Assembly: GCF_040676615.1 (NCBI RefSeq)
Contig: NZ_JBFAPI010000005.1
Span: forward strand, 248,001 to 312,000
DNA length: 64,000 nucleotides
From: Asanoa sp040676615
GTDB lineage: Bacteria; Actinomycetota; Actinomycetes; Mycobacteriales; Micromonosporaceae
Direction of reading: 5' to 3'
Below, piece after piece: positions 49,945-58,942 of the stretch; position 1 is the first letter of the stretch, and each line of letters opens with the position of its first letter. The notes beneath the pieces were generated by a model that had not been told where the DNA came from, searched no databases, and worked only from the letters and a program-made list of their open reading frames with translations. The translations under genes and the position numbers were made by a program.

Positions 49945-51011
49945 TGACGGTCGACGTCCGCCCCATGGACGCCGCGGAGCTGCGCGCGCGGTTCGACGCC
50001 GAGCTGGCCGCGTTCCTGGAACGCCAGGACCCGGACTGGCCCGACGGCGCGCCGCGCGGCGTCTTCACGACGCTGCACCGCTTCGTGCTGGCCGGCGGGA
50101 AGCGGCTGCGGCCGCTGTTCTGCTATTGGGGTTGGCGTTCGGCCGGGGGTGCCGACGGCGCCCCGATCATCGCGGCGTCCGCGGCGCTGGAGCTGTTCCA
50201 CGCGTTCGCGTTGATCCACGACGACATCATGGACGGCAGCGACCGGCGGCGCGGCGAGCCGTCGGTGCACCGGCTCTTCGCCGACCTGCACACCCGCTCG
50301 TCCTGGCGGGGCGACCCGGCCTCCTACGGCCGCAACACCGCTCTGCTCTGCGGCGACCTCTGCGCGGCCTGGGCCGACCAGATGTTCCACGAGTGCGGAC
50401 TGTCCGCCGAGCAGGTGCACCAGGGCTACGGCGTGTTCGCCATCATGCGTACGGAAGTGATCGCCGGCCAGTATCTCGACCTGGTCTCCGGCGTCGGCGA
50501 CGGCTCGGTGGCCAGCGCCCTGACGGTGATCCGGATGAAGGCCGCCCGCTACACGGTGACCCGCCCGCTGCAGATCGGCGCCGCGCTGGCCGGTGCCGAC
50601 GAGGAGTCGCTGGCGGCGCTCGCCGCGTTCGGCGATCCGCTGGGCGACGCGTTCCAGCTCCGCGACGACGTGCTGGGCGTGTTCGGCGACCCGGCGGTGA
50701 CCGGCAAGTCGATCATCGACGACCTGCGCGAGGGCAAGCCGACCGTGATGATGGCGCTGGCCCGGGGCAGTGCCGACCGTGAACAGCAGCGCCGGCTCAA
50801 GGAGCTGTTCGGCAACCCCGACCTCGATCCCGAGGGTGCCGCGGAGCTGCGGCAGATCATCATCGACACCGGCGCCCTGGACCGGATCGAACAGATGATC
50901 AAGGTACGCACGGACGCCGCCATGGGCGCGTTGGCGGACGCGCCGGTCTCGGCAGAGGCCCTCCCGGTGCTGACCGCGCTGGCCGCGGAAGCCGTCGACC
51001 GGCAGCTGTAG
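49944..51011 (+). CDS. Polyprenyl diphosphate synthase (trans-isoprenyl, GGPP synthase-like)
   Basis: 355 residues. The first aspartate-rich motif is ALIHDDIMDGSDRRRGEPSV (residues ~88-107) and the second is FQLRDDVLGVFGDPAVTGKS (~236-255). FVLAGGKRLRPLFCYWGW holds the conserved GKR-R-P for IPP binding. These enzymes extend allylic diphosphates with IPP to C15-C40 products. The gene is the last of the operon (TGATG overlap), so it is likely a dedicated supplier of the prenyl donor for the UbiA-type enzyme at its start. Chain length cannot be read from the sequence with confidence. Confidence 0.93.
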   Translation: MTVDVRPMDAAELRARFDAELAAFLERQDPDWPDGAPRGVFTTLHRFVLAGGKRLRPLFCYWGWRSAGGADGAPIIAASAALELFHAFALIHDDIMDGSDRRRGEPSVHRLFADLHTRSSWRGDPASYGRNTALLCGDLCAAWADQMFHECGLSAEQVHQGYGVFAIMRTEVIAGQYLDLVSGVGDGSVASALTVIRMKAARYTVTRPLQIGAALAGADEESLAALAAFGDPLGDAFQLRDDVLGVFGDPAVTGKSIIDDLREGKPTVMMALARGSADREQQRRLKELFGNPDLDPEGAAELRQIIIDTGALDRIEQMIKVRTDAAMGALADAPVSAEALPVLTALAAEAVDRQL

Positions 51012-51353
51012 GTCCTATCCGACCGGTCAGCGCGGCCTGCGACGGACCCAGCCGCCGCCTGGCGGCGTCTCGGGATCACCGAGATACAACACCGGTATCC
51101 CGGCGATCCCGGGCCACCACCAGACGACACCTGGACTCCGTCTCGGCTCGCACCGACCGGGCGGATACGACCTGGCGCTACTTTTCGCCGGATCGCCAAA
51201 AGTGGTGCCATGTGCGACAGAAGCTATAGACACATGTCCCTGAACTAATTTACTGTGTCGTCCACCGCGGTTTACATATTTGGAATCCGCCCCGGCACCA
51301 GGCGCGACGGCGCGCGCCCTGCCTGGCAAGAACGTGTCAGGAAGGGACCGTCC
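51012..51353. other. Intergenic region with low-GC promoter patch
   Basis: No gene is supported. The stretch around 51200-51300 is AT-richer (for example CTGAACTAATTTACTGTGTC) and precedes the secreted dehydrogenase gene, so it is probably its promoter. A GGAAGGGACC ribosome site lies just before that ATG. Confidence 0.45.
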
Positions 51354-54185
51354 ATGTCTCCAATGGACAACAACGGGCTGCGCCGAAGGGCCGCTGGTGC
51401 GGCTCTGTTGCTCGTCGCGGCAGCGCTCACCGGTTCTGTCGCGGCCGCACCGGCCGCGCAGGCACACACCATCAACGCCACCGATTTCCAGCAGGTCACC
51501 CTGGCCAAGGGCGTCAACGAGGTCGGCGAGCCGATGTCGCTGGCCGTGCTGCCCGACCGCTCGGTGCTGCACACGGCCCGCAACGGCGTGCTGCGCCGCA
51601 CCGACGCCAACGGCGTCACCAGCGTGATCGCCACCATCCCCGTCTACACCCACGACGAGGAAGGGCTGCAGGGCGTCGGCATCGACCCCGGCTTCGCCAG
51701 CAACCGCTTCATCTACGTCTACTTCGCACCACCGCTGTCCACCCCCGCCGGTGACGCACCCGCGACCGGTACGAACTGGACCGCCTGGCAGGGGGTCAAC
51801 CGGCTGGCCCGGTTCACCCTCAACGCCGACTTCACCGTCAACATGGCCAGCCAGGTCAACGTCCTGGACGTGCCGACCGACCGGGGCATCTGCTGCCACG
51901 TCGGCGGCGACATCGACTTCGACGCGGCCGGCAACCTCTACCTGTCGACCGGCGACGACAGCAACCCGTTCGACTCGGCCGGCTACGCGCCGATCGACGA
52001 GCGGACCGACCGCAACCCGGCCTACGACGCGCAGCGCTCCGCGGGCAACACCAACGACCTGCGCGGCAAGCTGCTGCGGATCAAGGTGAACGCCAACGGG
52101 ACCTACTCGATCCCGTCCGGCAACCTGTTCGCACCCGGCACGGCGCGGACCCGCCCGGAGATCTACGCGATGGGCTTCCGCAACCCGTTCCGGATCAGCG
52201 TCGACAAGGCCACCGGCGTGGTCTACGTCGGCGACTACGGTCCCGACTCCGGCAGCACCGACGCCAACCGCGGCCCGTCCGGCCAGGTCGAGTTCGACCG
52301 GGTCACCTCGGCCGGCAACTACGGCTGGCCCTACTGCACCGGCACCAACACCAGCACCGAGACCTACAACGAGTGGAACTTCGCGACCAACAGCACTGGG
52401 CCGAAATACAACTGCTCCGGCGGCGCGACCAACAACTCGTTCCGCAACACCGGCCTCGGCACGCTGCCCGCCGCCCGGCCCGCCTGGATCAAGTACGGCG
52501 GCGACAGCGGCACTCCGCCCGAGTTCGGCGGCGGCTCCGAGTCGCCGATGGCCGGCCCGGTCTACCGCTACAACGCCAGCAACCCGTCGACCACCAAGTT
52601 CCCACAGGCCTTCGAGGGCCAGTTCTTCGCCACCGAGTTCGGCCGCGGCTGGATCCGCCCGATCCACGTCAACGCCGACGGCACCCGCGGCACCATCGAC
52701 ACCTTCCCCTGGGTCGGCAAGCAGGTGATGGACTCGGCGTTCGGCCCGGACGGCGCCTACTACGTGCTCGACTACGGCACCGGCTACTTCAACGGCGACG
52801 CCAACTCGGCGCTCTACCGCTTCGACTACGTCGCCGGCGGCAACCGGGCACCGACCGCGGTCGCGACCGGATCGCCCACCTCAGGCCAGGCACCGCTGAC
52901 TGTGCAGTTCTCGTCGGCCGGCTCCACGGACCCCGACGGCAGTGCGCTGACCTACTCGTGGGCGTTCGGCGACGGCACCACCTCGACGGCGGCCAACCCG
53001 TCGAAGACCTACACCGCCAACGGCACCTACACCGCGACGCTGACCGTGCGCGACCCGCAGGGCGCGACCGGCACCGCCAGCGTGCAGGTCGGCGTCGGCA
53101 ACACCGCACCGACGGTCAACATCAGCGTTCCCGGCAACGGCCAACTCTTCAACTTCGGCGACACGATCCCGTTCACCATCACGGCCAGTGACCCCGAAGA
53201 CGGCTCGATCAACTGCGCCCGGGCCAAGATGACGTACGTGCTCGGGCACGACCAGCACGGCCACCAGATCACGTCCGTCACCGGGTGCTCCGGGTCGATC
53301 ACCGTCCCGACCGACGGGGAGCACGACGCGGCGGCGAACATCTTCGCGATCTTCGACGCCGAATACACCGACAACGGCGGGCTGGTCACCCACAAGCAGT
53401 TCACCCTGCAGCCCAAGCACCGCCAGGCCGAGCACTACAAGACGGCCAGCGGCGTCTCGCTGATCACCAAGACCGGTGCCGAGGGCGGCCGGACGGTCGG
53501 CGACATCAACAACGGCGACTGGATCTCGTTCGACCCCTACAAGATCAATAACGCCACGTCGGTCACCGCGCGGGTCTCCTCCGGCGGCGTCGGCGGCACC
53601 TTCCAGGTGCGGGCGGGCTCGGCGACCGGCACGGTCCTCGGCTCCGTCGCGGTGCCCAACACCGGCGGCTGGGAGACGTTCACCAACGTCACCGCCAACC
53701 TCACCGGCCTGCCGGCCGGCACCACCACGCTCTACCTGACCTTCGCGGGCGGCACCGGCGCGCTCTTCGACGTCGACGCGTTCACCTTCAACACCAGCGG
53801 CGGCACCGGCAGCGGGCCGATCGTCGGCCTGGCCAACAAGTGCCTCGACGTCCGCGGCGGCGCCACCGCCGACGGCACCCAGATCCAGCTCTACACCTGC
53901 AACGGCAGCGCGGCCCAGGTCTGGACCCGCACCGGATCGACACTGCGGGCGCTGGGCAAGTGCCTCGACGTCAGCGGCGCCGGCACCGCCGACGGCACGA
54001 AGATCCAGCTCTACACCTGCAACGGCACGGCGGCCCAGAACTGGTCGGCCGGCGCCAACAGCTCGCTGGTCAACGCCGGTTCCGGCAAGTGCGCCGACGT
54101 CAGTGGCAACAACTCGGCCGACAGCACCGTGGTCCACCTGTGGACCTGCAACGGCGCCGCCAACCAGCGGTGGACCCTGCCTTAA
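51354..54185 (+). CDS. Secreted PQQ-type sugar dehydrogenase with PKD, CBM6 and ricin-lectin modules
   Basis: 943 residues. A Sec signal (RRRAAGAALLLVAAALTGSV, cleavage after AQA at ~37) leads into a six-bladed GSDH/PQQ dehydrogenase propeller (~40-490) with GICCHVGGDIDFDAAGNLYL, GKLLRIKVNANGTYSIP and AMGFRNPFRISVDKATG. A PKD domain (~498-585, SWAFGDGTT), a second Ig-like part, CBM6 (~690-815, NNGDWISFDPYKI) and a ricin-type lectin (~820-943) with Q-x-W motifs follow. It probably oxidises sugars or glycans outside the cell while bound to polysaccharide. The next gene has the same tail modules. Confidence 0.9.
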   Translation: MSPMDNNGLRRRAAGAALLLVAAALTGSVAAAPAAQAHTINATDFQQVTLAKGVNEVGEPMSLAVLPDRSVLHTARNGVLRRTDANGVTSVIATIPVYTHDEEGLQGVGIDPGFASNRFIYVYFAPPLSTPAGDAPATGTNWTAWQGVNRLARFTLNADFTVNMASQVNVLDVPTDRGICCHVGGDIDFDAAGNLYLSTGDDSNPFDSAGYAPIDERTDRNPAYDAQRSAGNTNDLRGKLLRIKVNANGTYSIPSGNLFAPGTARTRPEIYAMGFRNPFRISVDKATGVVYVGDYGPDSGSTDANRGPSGQVEFDRVTSAGNYGWPYCTGTNTSTETYNEWNFATNSTGPKYNCSGGATNNSFRNTGLGTLPAARPAWIKYGGDSGTPPEFGGGSESPMAGPVYRYNASNPSTTKFPQAFEGQFFATEFGRGWIRPIHVNADGTRGTIDTFPWVGKQVMDSAFGPDGAYYVLDYGTGYFNGDANSALYRFDYVAGGNRAPTAVATGSPTSGQAPLTVQFSSAGSTDPDGSALTYSWAFGDGTTSTAANPSKTYTANGTYTATLTVRDPQGATGTASVQVGVGNTAPTVNISVPGNGQLFNFGDTIPFTITASDPEDGSINCARAKMTYVLGHDQHGHQITSVTGCSGSITVPTDGEHDAAANIFAIFDAEYTDNGGLVTHKQFTLQPKHRQAEHYKTASGVSLITKTGAEGGRTVGDINNGDWISFDPYKINNATSVTARVSSGGVGGTFQVRAGSATGTVLGSVAVPNTGGWETFTNVTANLTGLPAGTTTLYLTFAGGTGALFDVDAFTFNTSGGTGSGPIVGLANKCLDVRGGATADGTQIQLYTCNGSAAQVWTRTGSTLRALGKCLDVSGAGTADGTKIQLYTCNGTAAQNWSAGANSSLVNAGSGKCADVSGNNSADSTVVHLWTCNGAANQRWTLP

Positions 54186-54193
54186 CCCTGAAT

Positions 54194-54221
54194 GCGGGGG
54201 CGCCCGCCCAGGCGCCCCCGC
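54194..54221 (+). terminator. Hairpin between the two secreted-protein genes
   Basis: A perfect 11-bp stem (GCGGGGGCGCC / GGCGCCCCCGC) with a 6-base loop sits nine bases after one stop codon and 19 before the next gene's start; it may attenuate the downstream gene. Confidence 0.6.
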
Positions 54222-54239
54222 TCGTCCCTGGGAGAGCAG

Positions 54240-56348
54240 ATGCGCAGACTCATCCGGACCGCCATCGGCGCGTTCACCGCGGCCCTGGCCGTCATCGCCT
54301 GCACCACCCCGGCCGCCCCGGCCAGCGCCGCTGACGCCGCGTACGACGTGCTGGTCTTCTCGAAGACCGCCGGGTTCCGACACGACTCCATCCCGGCCGG
54401 CATCCAGGCCATCCGCGACCTCGGCGCGGCCAACAACTTCACCGTCACCGCCACCGAGGACGCCAACACGTTCACCGCCGCCGGCCTCGCGCCCTACGAG
54501 GTGGTGGTCTTCATGTCGACCACCGGCGACGTGCTCAACGCGACGCAGCAGACCGCGTTCGAGAACTTCATCCGTTCCGGCCGCGGCTACGTCGGCGTGC
54601 ACGCCGCCGCCGACACCGAGTACGACTGGCCCTGGTACGGCAACCTGGTCGGCGCGTGGTTCGCCTCGCACCCGGCGATCCAGCAGGCCAATGTCAAGGT
54701 GGAGAACCGGGCCACCGCGGCGACCGCCCACCTGCCGCAGACCTGGACCCGCACCGACGAGTGGTACAACTACCGCACCAACGTCCGCTCCAGCGCGCGG
54801 GTGCTGGCCACCCTCGACGAGTCGTCCTACTCGGGCGGCGGGATGGGTGCCGACCACCCGCACATCTGGTGCAAGGCCTACGACGGCGGCCGCTCGTTCT
54901 ACACCGGCGGCGGCCACACCCAGGAGTCCTTCGCGGACCCGGCGTTCCGGGCGATGCTGCTCGGCGGCATCCGCTACGCCGGCGCCCGCACCAAGGCCGA
55001 TTGCCGGCCGGAGACGGGTTACACGACCCTCTACAACGGATCGACGACCGGATGGTCGCAGGCCGGGCCGGGCAGCTTCACCAACTCCGACGCGACGCTG
55101 AAGTCCACCGGCGGCATGGGGCTGTTCTGGTACAGCGCGAAGCAGTACACGTCGTACTCGCTCAAGCTGGACTGGAAGATGGACGGCGACGACAACTCCG
55201 GCGTCTTCATCGGCTTCCCGCCGTCGACCGACCCGTGGTCCGCGGTCGACAACGGCTACGAGATCCAGATCGACGCGACCGACGCGGCCGACCGCACGAC
55301 GGGATCGGTCTACACGTTCAAGTCAGCCGACATCGCGGCCCGCGACGCGGCGCTCAACCCGCCGGGGGAGTGGAACACCTACGAGCTGCTGGTCGAGGGC
55401 GAGCGGCTGCAGATCTTCCTCAACGGCTCGAAGATCAACGACTTCACCAACACCAATCCGGTACGGTCGCTGGCCGGCCACATCGGCATCCAGAACCACG
55501 GCACCGGCGACGACGTCTCGTTCCGCAACGTCCGGATCAAGGAGCTGGGCACCCCGCCGGCCGGTGGCGACGTGACCGTGCAGGCGGAGTCGTTCTCGTC
55601 GGCGTCCGGCGTGCAGGCGTTCACCAAGGCCGGTGCCAACAACGGGCAGACGCTCGGCTACATCGAGCCCGGCGACTGGGCGGCCTACAACGGCGTCAAC
55701 GTCGGCGGCGCGACCACCTTCCGGGCCCGGGTCGTGTCCGGCGGGGCCGGCGGCACGATCCAGGTGCGCAACGGCGGGGCGACCGGCACGGTGCTCGGCA
55801 CAGTGGCCGTGCCGAACACCGGTTCCTGGGATACGTACGCCAACGTGCAGACGACCTTGACCGGTGTGCCCGCCGGCACGGCCAACGTCTACCTGACGTT
55901 CACCGGCTCCGGCACGGGACTGTTCGACGTCGACGACTTCACGTTCGTGAAGAGCTCGACGCCGCCGACCGGCACGGGCCGCATCGTCGGGCTGGCCGGC
56001 AAGTGTCTCGACGTGCGCGGCGGCGGCACGGCCGACGGCACCCAGATCCAGCTCTACACCTGCAACGGCTCCACGGCGCAGACCTGGACCCGCACCGGCC
56101 AGACCCTGCGCGCGCTCGGCAAGTGCCTCGACGTCTCCGGCAGCGGCACCGCCGACGGCACGAAGATCCAGCTCTGGACCTGCAACGGCACCGGCGCGCA
56201 GAACTGGTCGGCCGGCGCCAACAGCTCGCTGGTCAACGCCAACTCCAACAAGTGCCTCGACGTGAGCGGCAACAACTCGGCCGACAGCACGATCGTGCAC
56301 CTGTGGACCTGCAACGGCGCGGCCAACCAGCGCTGGACCCTTCCCTAG
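54240..56348 (+). CDS. Secreted ThuA + DUF1080 (3-keto-disaccharide hydrolase) protein with CBM6 and ricin-lectin tail
   Basis: 702 residues. Signal peptide RTAIGAFTAALAVIACTTPA with probable cleavage after ASA (~30); a lipobox-like VIAC at ~21 leaves lipidation open. ThuA domain ~34-255 (YDVLVFSKTAGFRHDSI, GGHTQESFADPAF). DUF1080 domain ~262-430 (TTLYNGSTTGWSQAG, LDWKMDGDDNSGVFIGFP, EWNTYELLVEGERLQIFLNG), a family known for hydrolysing 3-keto-disaccharides. CBM6 ~445-570 and ricin lectin ~580-702 closely match the tail of the preceding PQQ dehydrogenase. The pair suggests extracellular oxidation then cleavage of sugars. Confidence 0.9.
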   Translation: MRRLIRTAIGAFTAALAVIACTTPAAPASAADAAYDVLVFSKTAGFRHDSIPAGIQAIRDLGAANNFTVTATEDANTFTAAGLAPYEVVVFMSTTGDVLNATQQTAFENFIRSGRGYVGVHAAADTEYDWPWYGNLVGAWFASHPAIQQANVKVENRATAATAHLPQTWTRTDEWYNYRTNVRSSARVLATLDESSYSGGGMGADHPHIWCKAYDGGRSFYTGGGHTQESFADPAFRAMLLGGIRYAGARTKADCRPETGYTTLYNGSTTGWSQAGPGSFTNSDATLKSTGGMGLFWYSAKQYTSYSLKLDWKMDGDDNSGVFIGFPPSTDPWSAVDNGYEIQIDATDAADRTTGSVYTFKSADIAARDAALNPPGEWNTYELLVEGERLQIFLNGSKINDFTNTNPVRSLAGHIGIQNHGTGDDVSFRNVRIKELGTPPAGGDVTVQAESFSSASGVQAFTKAGANNGQTLGYIEPGDWAAYNGVNVGGATTFRARVVSGGAGGTIQVRNGGATGTVLGTVAVPNTGSWDTYANVQTTLTGVPAGTANVYLTFTGSGTGLFDVDDFTFVKSSTPPTGTGRIVGLAGKCLDVRGGGTADGTQIQLYTCNGSTAQTWTRTGQTLRALGKCLDVSGSGTADGTKIQLWTCNGTGAQNWSAGANSSLVNANSNKCLDVSGNNSADSTIVHLWTCNGAANQRWTLP

Positions 56349-56401
56349 CCGCGGGGGCCGGCCCGGGACGCCCACAACCCGTGCCGGCCACCGCCTCCAC
56401 C

Positions 56402-56440
56402 CGACGCACCCTCCGCGCCTGCCCTGCGGAGGGTGCGTCG
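56402..56440. terminator. Bidirectional hairpin between converging genes
   Basis: A perfect 15-bp stem (CGACGCACCCTCCGC / GCGGAGGGTGCGTCG) with a 9-base loop lies between the convergent stops at 56348 and 56448 and can serve both strands. Confidence 0.8.
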
Positions 56441-56447
56441 CCGTCCA

Positions 56448-57695
56448 CTAAGGACCGGCGAGCTGGTCGCGGCGGCGGCGCAGGTAGGCCCGCTCGGCCG
56501 GGTTGCCGGCCAGGTCGACGGCCCGGTCGTAGGCGGACCGCGACTCGCCGCTGCGGCCGAGCCGGCGCAGCAGGTCGGCGCGCGCGGCGTGCAGGGCGTG
56601 ATAGCCGTCGAGGGCCTCGGTGAGCCGGTCGATCTCGGCGAGGGCGACGTCGGGGCCGTCGACCTCGGCCACCGCCACCGCCCGGTTGAGCCGGACGATC
56701 GGCGACGGGTCGAGCTGCACCAGCCGGTCGTAGAGGGCCACGATCGCGGACCATTCGGTGTCGCGGGCGGACGGTGCCCGCGTGTGGACCGCGTTGATCG
56801 CGGCCTGCAACTGGTAGCGCCCCGGCGGGTCGCCGCCGGCCGCCACCGCCCTGACCCGCTCCCGGACCAGGGCGCTGCCCTCCGCGATGAGAGCCCGGTC
56901 CCAGGCGCCGCGGTCCTGCTCCTCGAGGGTCACCAGCTCGCCGGTGTGCGACACCCGGGCCGCGCGCCGGGCGTCGATCAGCAGCATCAGCGCCAGCAGC
57001 CCGGCGACCTCGCCGTCGTCGGGGAGCAGGGACCGGAGCAGGCGGCCGAGGCGGATCGCCTCGTCGATCAGGTTGCCGCGCACCGCCTGCCGGCCCTCGC
57101 TGGCCAGATAGCCCTCGTTGAAGACGAGGTAGACGACGGCGAGCACGCCGGCCAGGCGGTCGCGGACGTCGCCGGCCGAGGGCAGCCGGTAGGGGATCCG
57201 GGCCGTCTGGATCTTCGCCTTGGCCCGGGTGATCCGGCGCGCCATCGCGGTCTCCCGCACCAGGAACGCGCGGGCGATCTCGGCGACGGTCAGGCCGCCG
57301 AGCAGGCGCAGGGTGAGCGCCACCCGGGCCTCCATGGCCAGCGCCGGGTGGCAGCAGATGAAGACCAACCTGAGCCGGTCGTCCTCGACCGGTCCGGTCG
57401 GCTCGGGCGGGGTGTCGTCGTGCACGATGCGGGCCGCCTCGTGCCTGGCGTCGCGCTGTGCCTCACGGCGCAGCCAGTCGATCGCCTTGCGGGACGCGGT
57501 GGTGGCGAGCCAACCGCCGGGATTCGGCGGTATGCCCTCGCGCGGCCACCGCTCGGCGGCCGCCGCGAACGCCTCGGCCGTCGCCTCCTCGGCGACGTCG
57601 AGGCCGCCGAAGCGGCGCGCGAGGCGGGCGACCAGCCGCGACCACTCCTCGTGGTGGGCCCGGGTGATCGCCTGGTCGACGGTGGGAGCGGTCAC
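56448..57695 (-). CDS. ECF42-type RNA polymerase sigma factor with TPR-like extension, second copy
   Basis: 415 residues. Region 2: WSRLVARLARRFGGLDVAEE, ATAEAFAAAAERWPREGIP; region 4: LGGLTVAEIARAFLVRETAM, ARRITRAKAKIQTARIPYRL; C-terminal extension with VVYLVFNEGYLASEGRQAVR and DGYHALHAARADLLRRLGRS. The architecture matches the copy at 32275 but sequence identity is only moderate, so they are separate subgroups. GTG start overlaps the stop of its YCII partner (GTGA). Activity is expected to depend on the C-terminal extension; there is no anti-sigma gene. Confidence 0.93.
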   Translation of the reverse strand: MTAPTVDQAITRAHHEEWSRLVARLARRFGGLDVAEEATAEAFAAAAERWPREGIPPNPGGWLATTASRKAIDWLRREAQRDARHEAARIVHDDTPPEPTGPVEDDRLRLVFICCHPALAMEARVALTLRLLGGLTVAEIARAFLVRETAMARRITRAKAKIQTARIPYRLPSAGDVRDRLAGVLAVVYLVFNEGYLASEGRQAVRGNLIDEAIRLGRLLRSLLPDDGEVAGLLALMLLIDARRAARVSHTGELVTLEEQDRGAWDRALIAEGSALVRERVRAVAAGGDPPGRYQLQAAINAVHTRAPSARDTEWSAIVALYDRLVQLDPSPIVRLNRAVAVAEVDGPDVALAEIDRLTEALDGYHALHAARADLLRRLGRSGESRSAYDRAVDLAGNPAERAYLRRRRDQLAGP

Positions 57696-58066
57696 AGCGC
57701 CCGGTCGCGGCGGGGGTGCCCGGCGCCGCGGAACCGGTGCACCTCCTGCGGCCACTCCAGCGCGGTCGCGAGGCGACCGGCCCAGTAACGTGCCGTCGCG
57801 TCGTCGGGCACGTCGACGACGGCGAAGCCGCCGAGATGTTCCTTGGTCTCGACGTACGGGCCGTCCGTGAAGACGGGCTTGCCGTCGGAGGACTCGACGC
57901 TGCACACCGCGGTGGACCGGTCGAGCCCGCCGTTGGTGAAGATCAGGACATCCTCCGCCACCATCTCCTCGAGCACGACCCGGGCGGCTTTCGCCTTGTC
58001 GCCAAGCTCCTCGGTCGTGTGGTCGGGCACCCACTCGTCGTTGAACGTGATCAGGTATTCGGTCAT
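57692..58066 (-). CDS. YCII-related (DGPF-type) protein, second copy
   Basis: 124 residues: MTEYLITFNDEWVPDHTTEE at the start and VFTDGPYVETKEHLGGFAVV with DGPY in place of DGPF. It precedes the ECF42 gene in one transcript with a four-base overlap, the standard arrangement of this pair. The catalytic or signalling function of the family is unknown. An AAGGAGAC ribosome site precedes the ATG. Confidence 0.9.
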   Translation of the reverse strand: MTEYLITFNDEWVPDHTTEELGDKAKAARVVLEEMVAEDVLIFTNGGLDRSTAVCSVESSDGKPVFTDGPYVETKEHLGGFAVVDVPDDATARYWAGRLATALEWPQEVHRFRGAGHPRRDRAL

Positions 58067-58216
58067 GGTCGTCTCCTTCTGGCCGGCCGTACACCAGGTC
58101 CACGAGCGTCCGCGCCCTGATACGACACCATCCCGGACGGGGGGCGGAAAACCCCCAGCCGCACCCGGGTGCTTGCCGGCTTACCGCCGCCGGCCACCCC
58201 GAATAGCGTCGATCGT

Positions 58217-58942
58217 GTGATCGAACTACGTGAGCTCACCAAACGCTACGGGCGGCGGGTCGCCGTCGACGGGCTCAGTGTCCAGGTCCGGCCGGGGGTG
58301 GTGACCGGCTTCCTCGGACCGAACGGTTCCGGCAAGTCCACGACGATGCGGATGATCCTCGGCCTGGACGCGCCGGATCACGGCCAGGCACTGATCGGGG
58401 GAGTCCCGTACGCGAAGGTGGCGTGGCCGTTGCGGACCGTAGGCGCGCTCCTGGACGCCGGGGCGTTCCATCCCGGCCGCAGCGCCCGCGCCCACCTGAC
58501 CGCGCTGGCCGCCAGCAACGACATCCCCGGTGCGCGGGTCGAGCAGGTGTTGCGCACCGTCGGGCTCTCCGGTGCGGCGACGCGGCGGGCCGGCACCTAC
58601 TCGCTCGGCATGCGCCAGCGGCTCGGCGTCGCGGTGGCCCTGCTCGGCGACCCGGGCGTCCTGCTGCTGGACGAGCCGGTCAACGGGCTCGATCCGGAGG
58701 GCATCCGGTGGATCCGGGACCTGCTGCGCGGCCTGGCCGCCGAGGGCCGCACGGTGTTCGTGTCGAGCCACCTGATCGCCGAGATGGCGCTGACCGCCGA
58801 CCGGCTGGTGGTGATCGGCCGTGGCCGGCTGCTGGCCGAGACGACCGTCGCCGAACTCTCCGCCGGCGCCGACAGCCTGGAGGACGCGTTCTTCCGGATC
58901 ACCTCGCAGGCCACCGACTACCGCGGAGTGGGAGCGTCATGA
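58217..58942 (+). CDS. ABC transporter ATP-binding protein of a two-component-linked operon
   Basis: 241 residues: Walker A FLGPNGSGKSTTMRMILGLD (~36-55), signature YSLGMRQRLGVAVALLGDPG near residue 133, Walker B VLLLDEPVNGLDPEGIRWIR. The size and sequence fit the short CcmA/BcrA-type ATPases of actinobacterial efflux or antibiotic-sensing systems. It is the first of four coupled genes (ATPase, permease, histidine kinase, response regulator), an arrangement typical of stress- or peptide-responsive ABC systems. GTG start. Confidence 0.92.
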   Translation: MIELRELTKRYGRRVAVDGLSVQVRPGVVTGFLGPNGSGKSTTMRMILGLDAPDHGQALIGGVPYAKVAWPLRTVGALLDAGAFHPGRSARAHLTALAASNDIPGARVEQVLRTVGLSGAATRRAGTYSLGMRQRLGVAVALLGDPGVLLLDEPVNGLDPEGIRWIRDLLRGLAAEGRTVFVSSHLIAEMALTADRLVVIGRGRLLAETTVAELSAGADSLEDAFFRITSQATDYRGVGAS

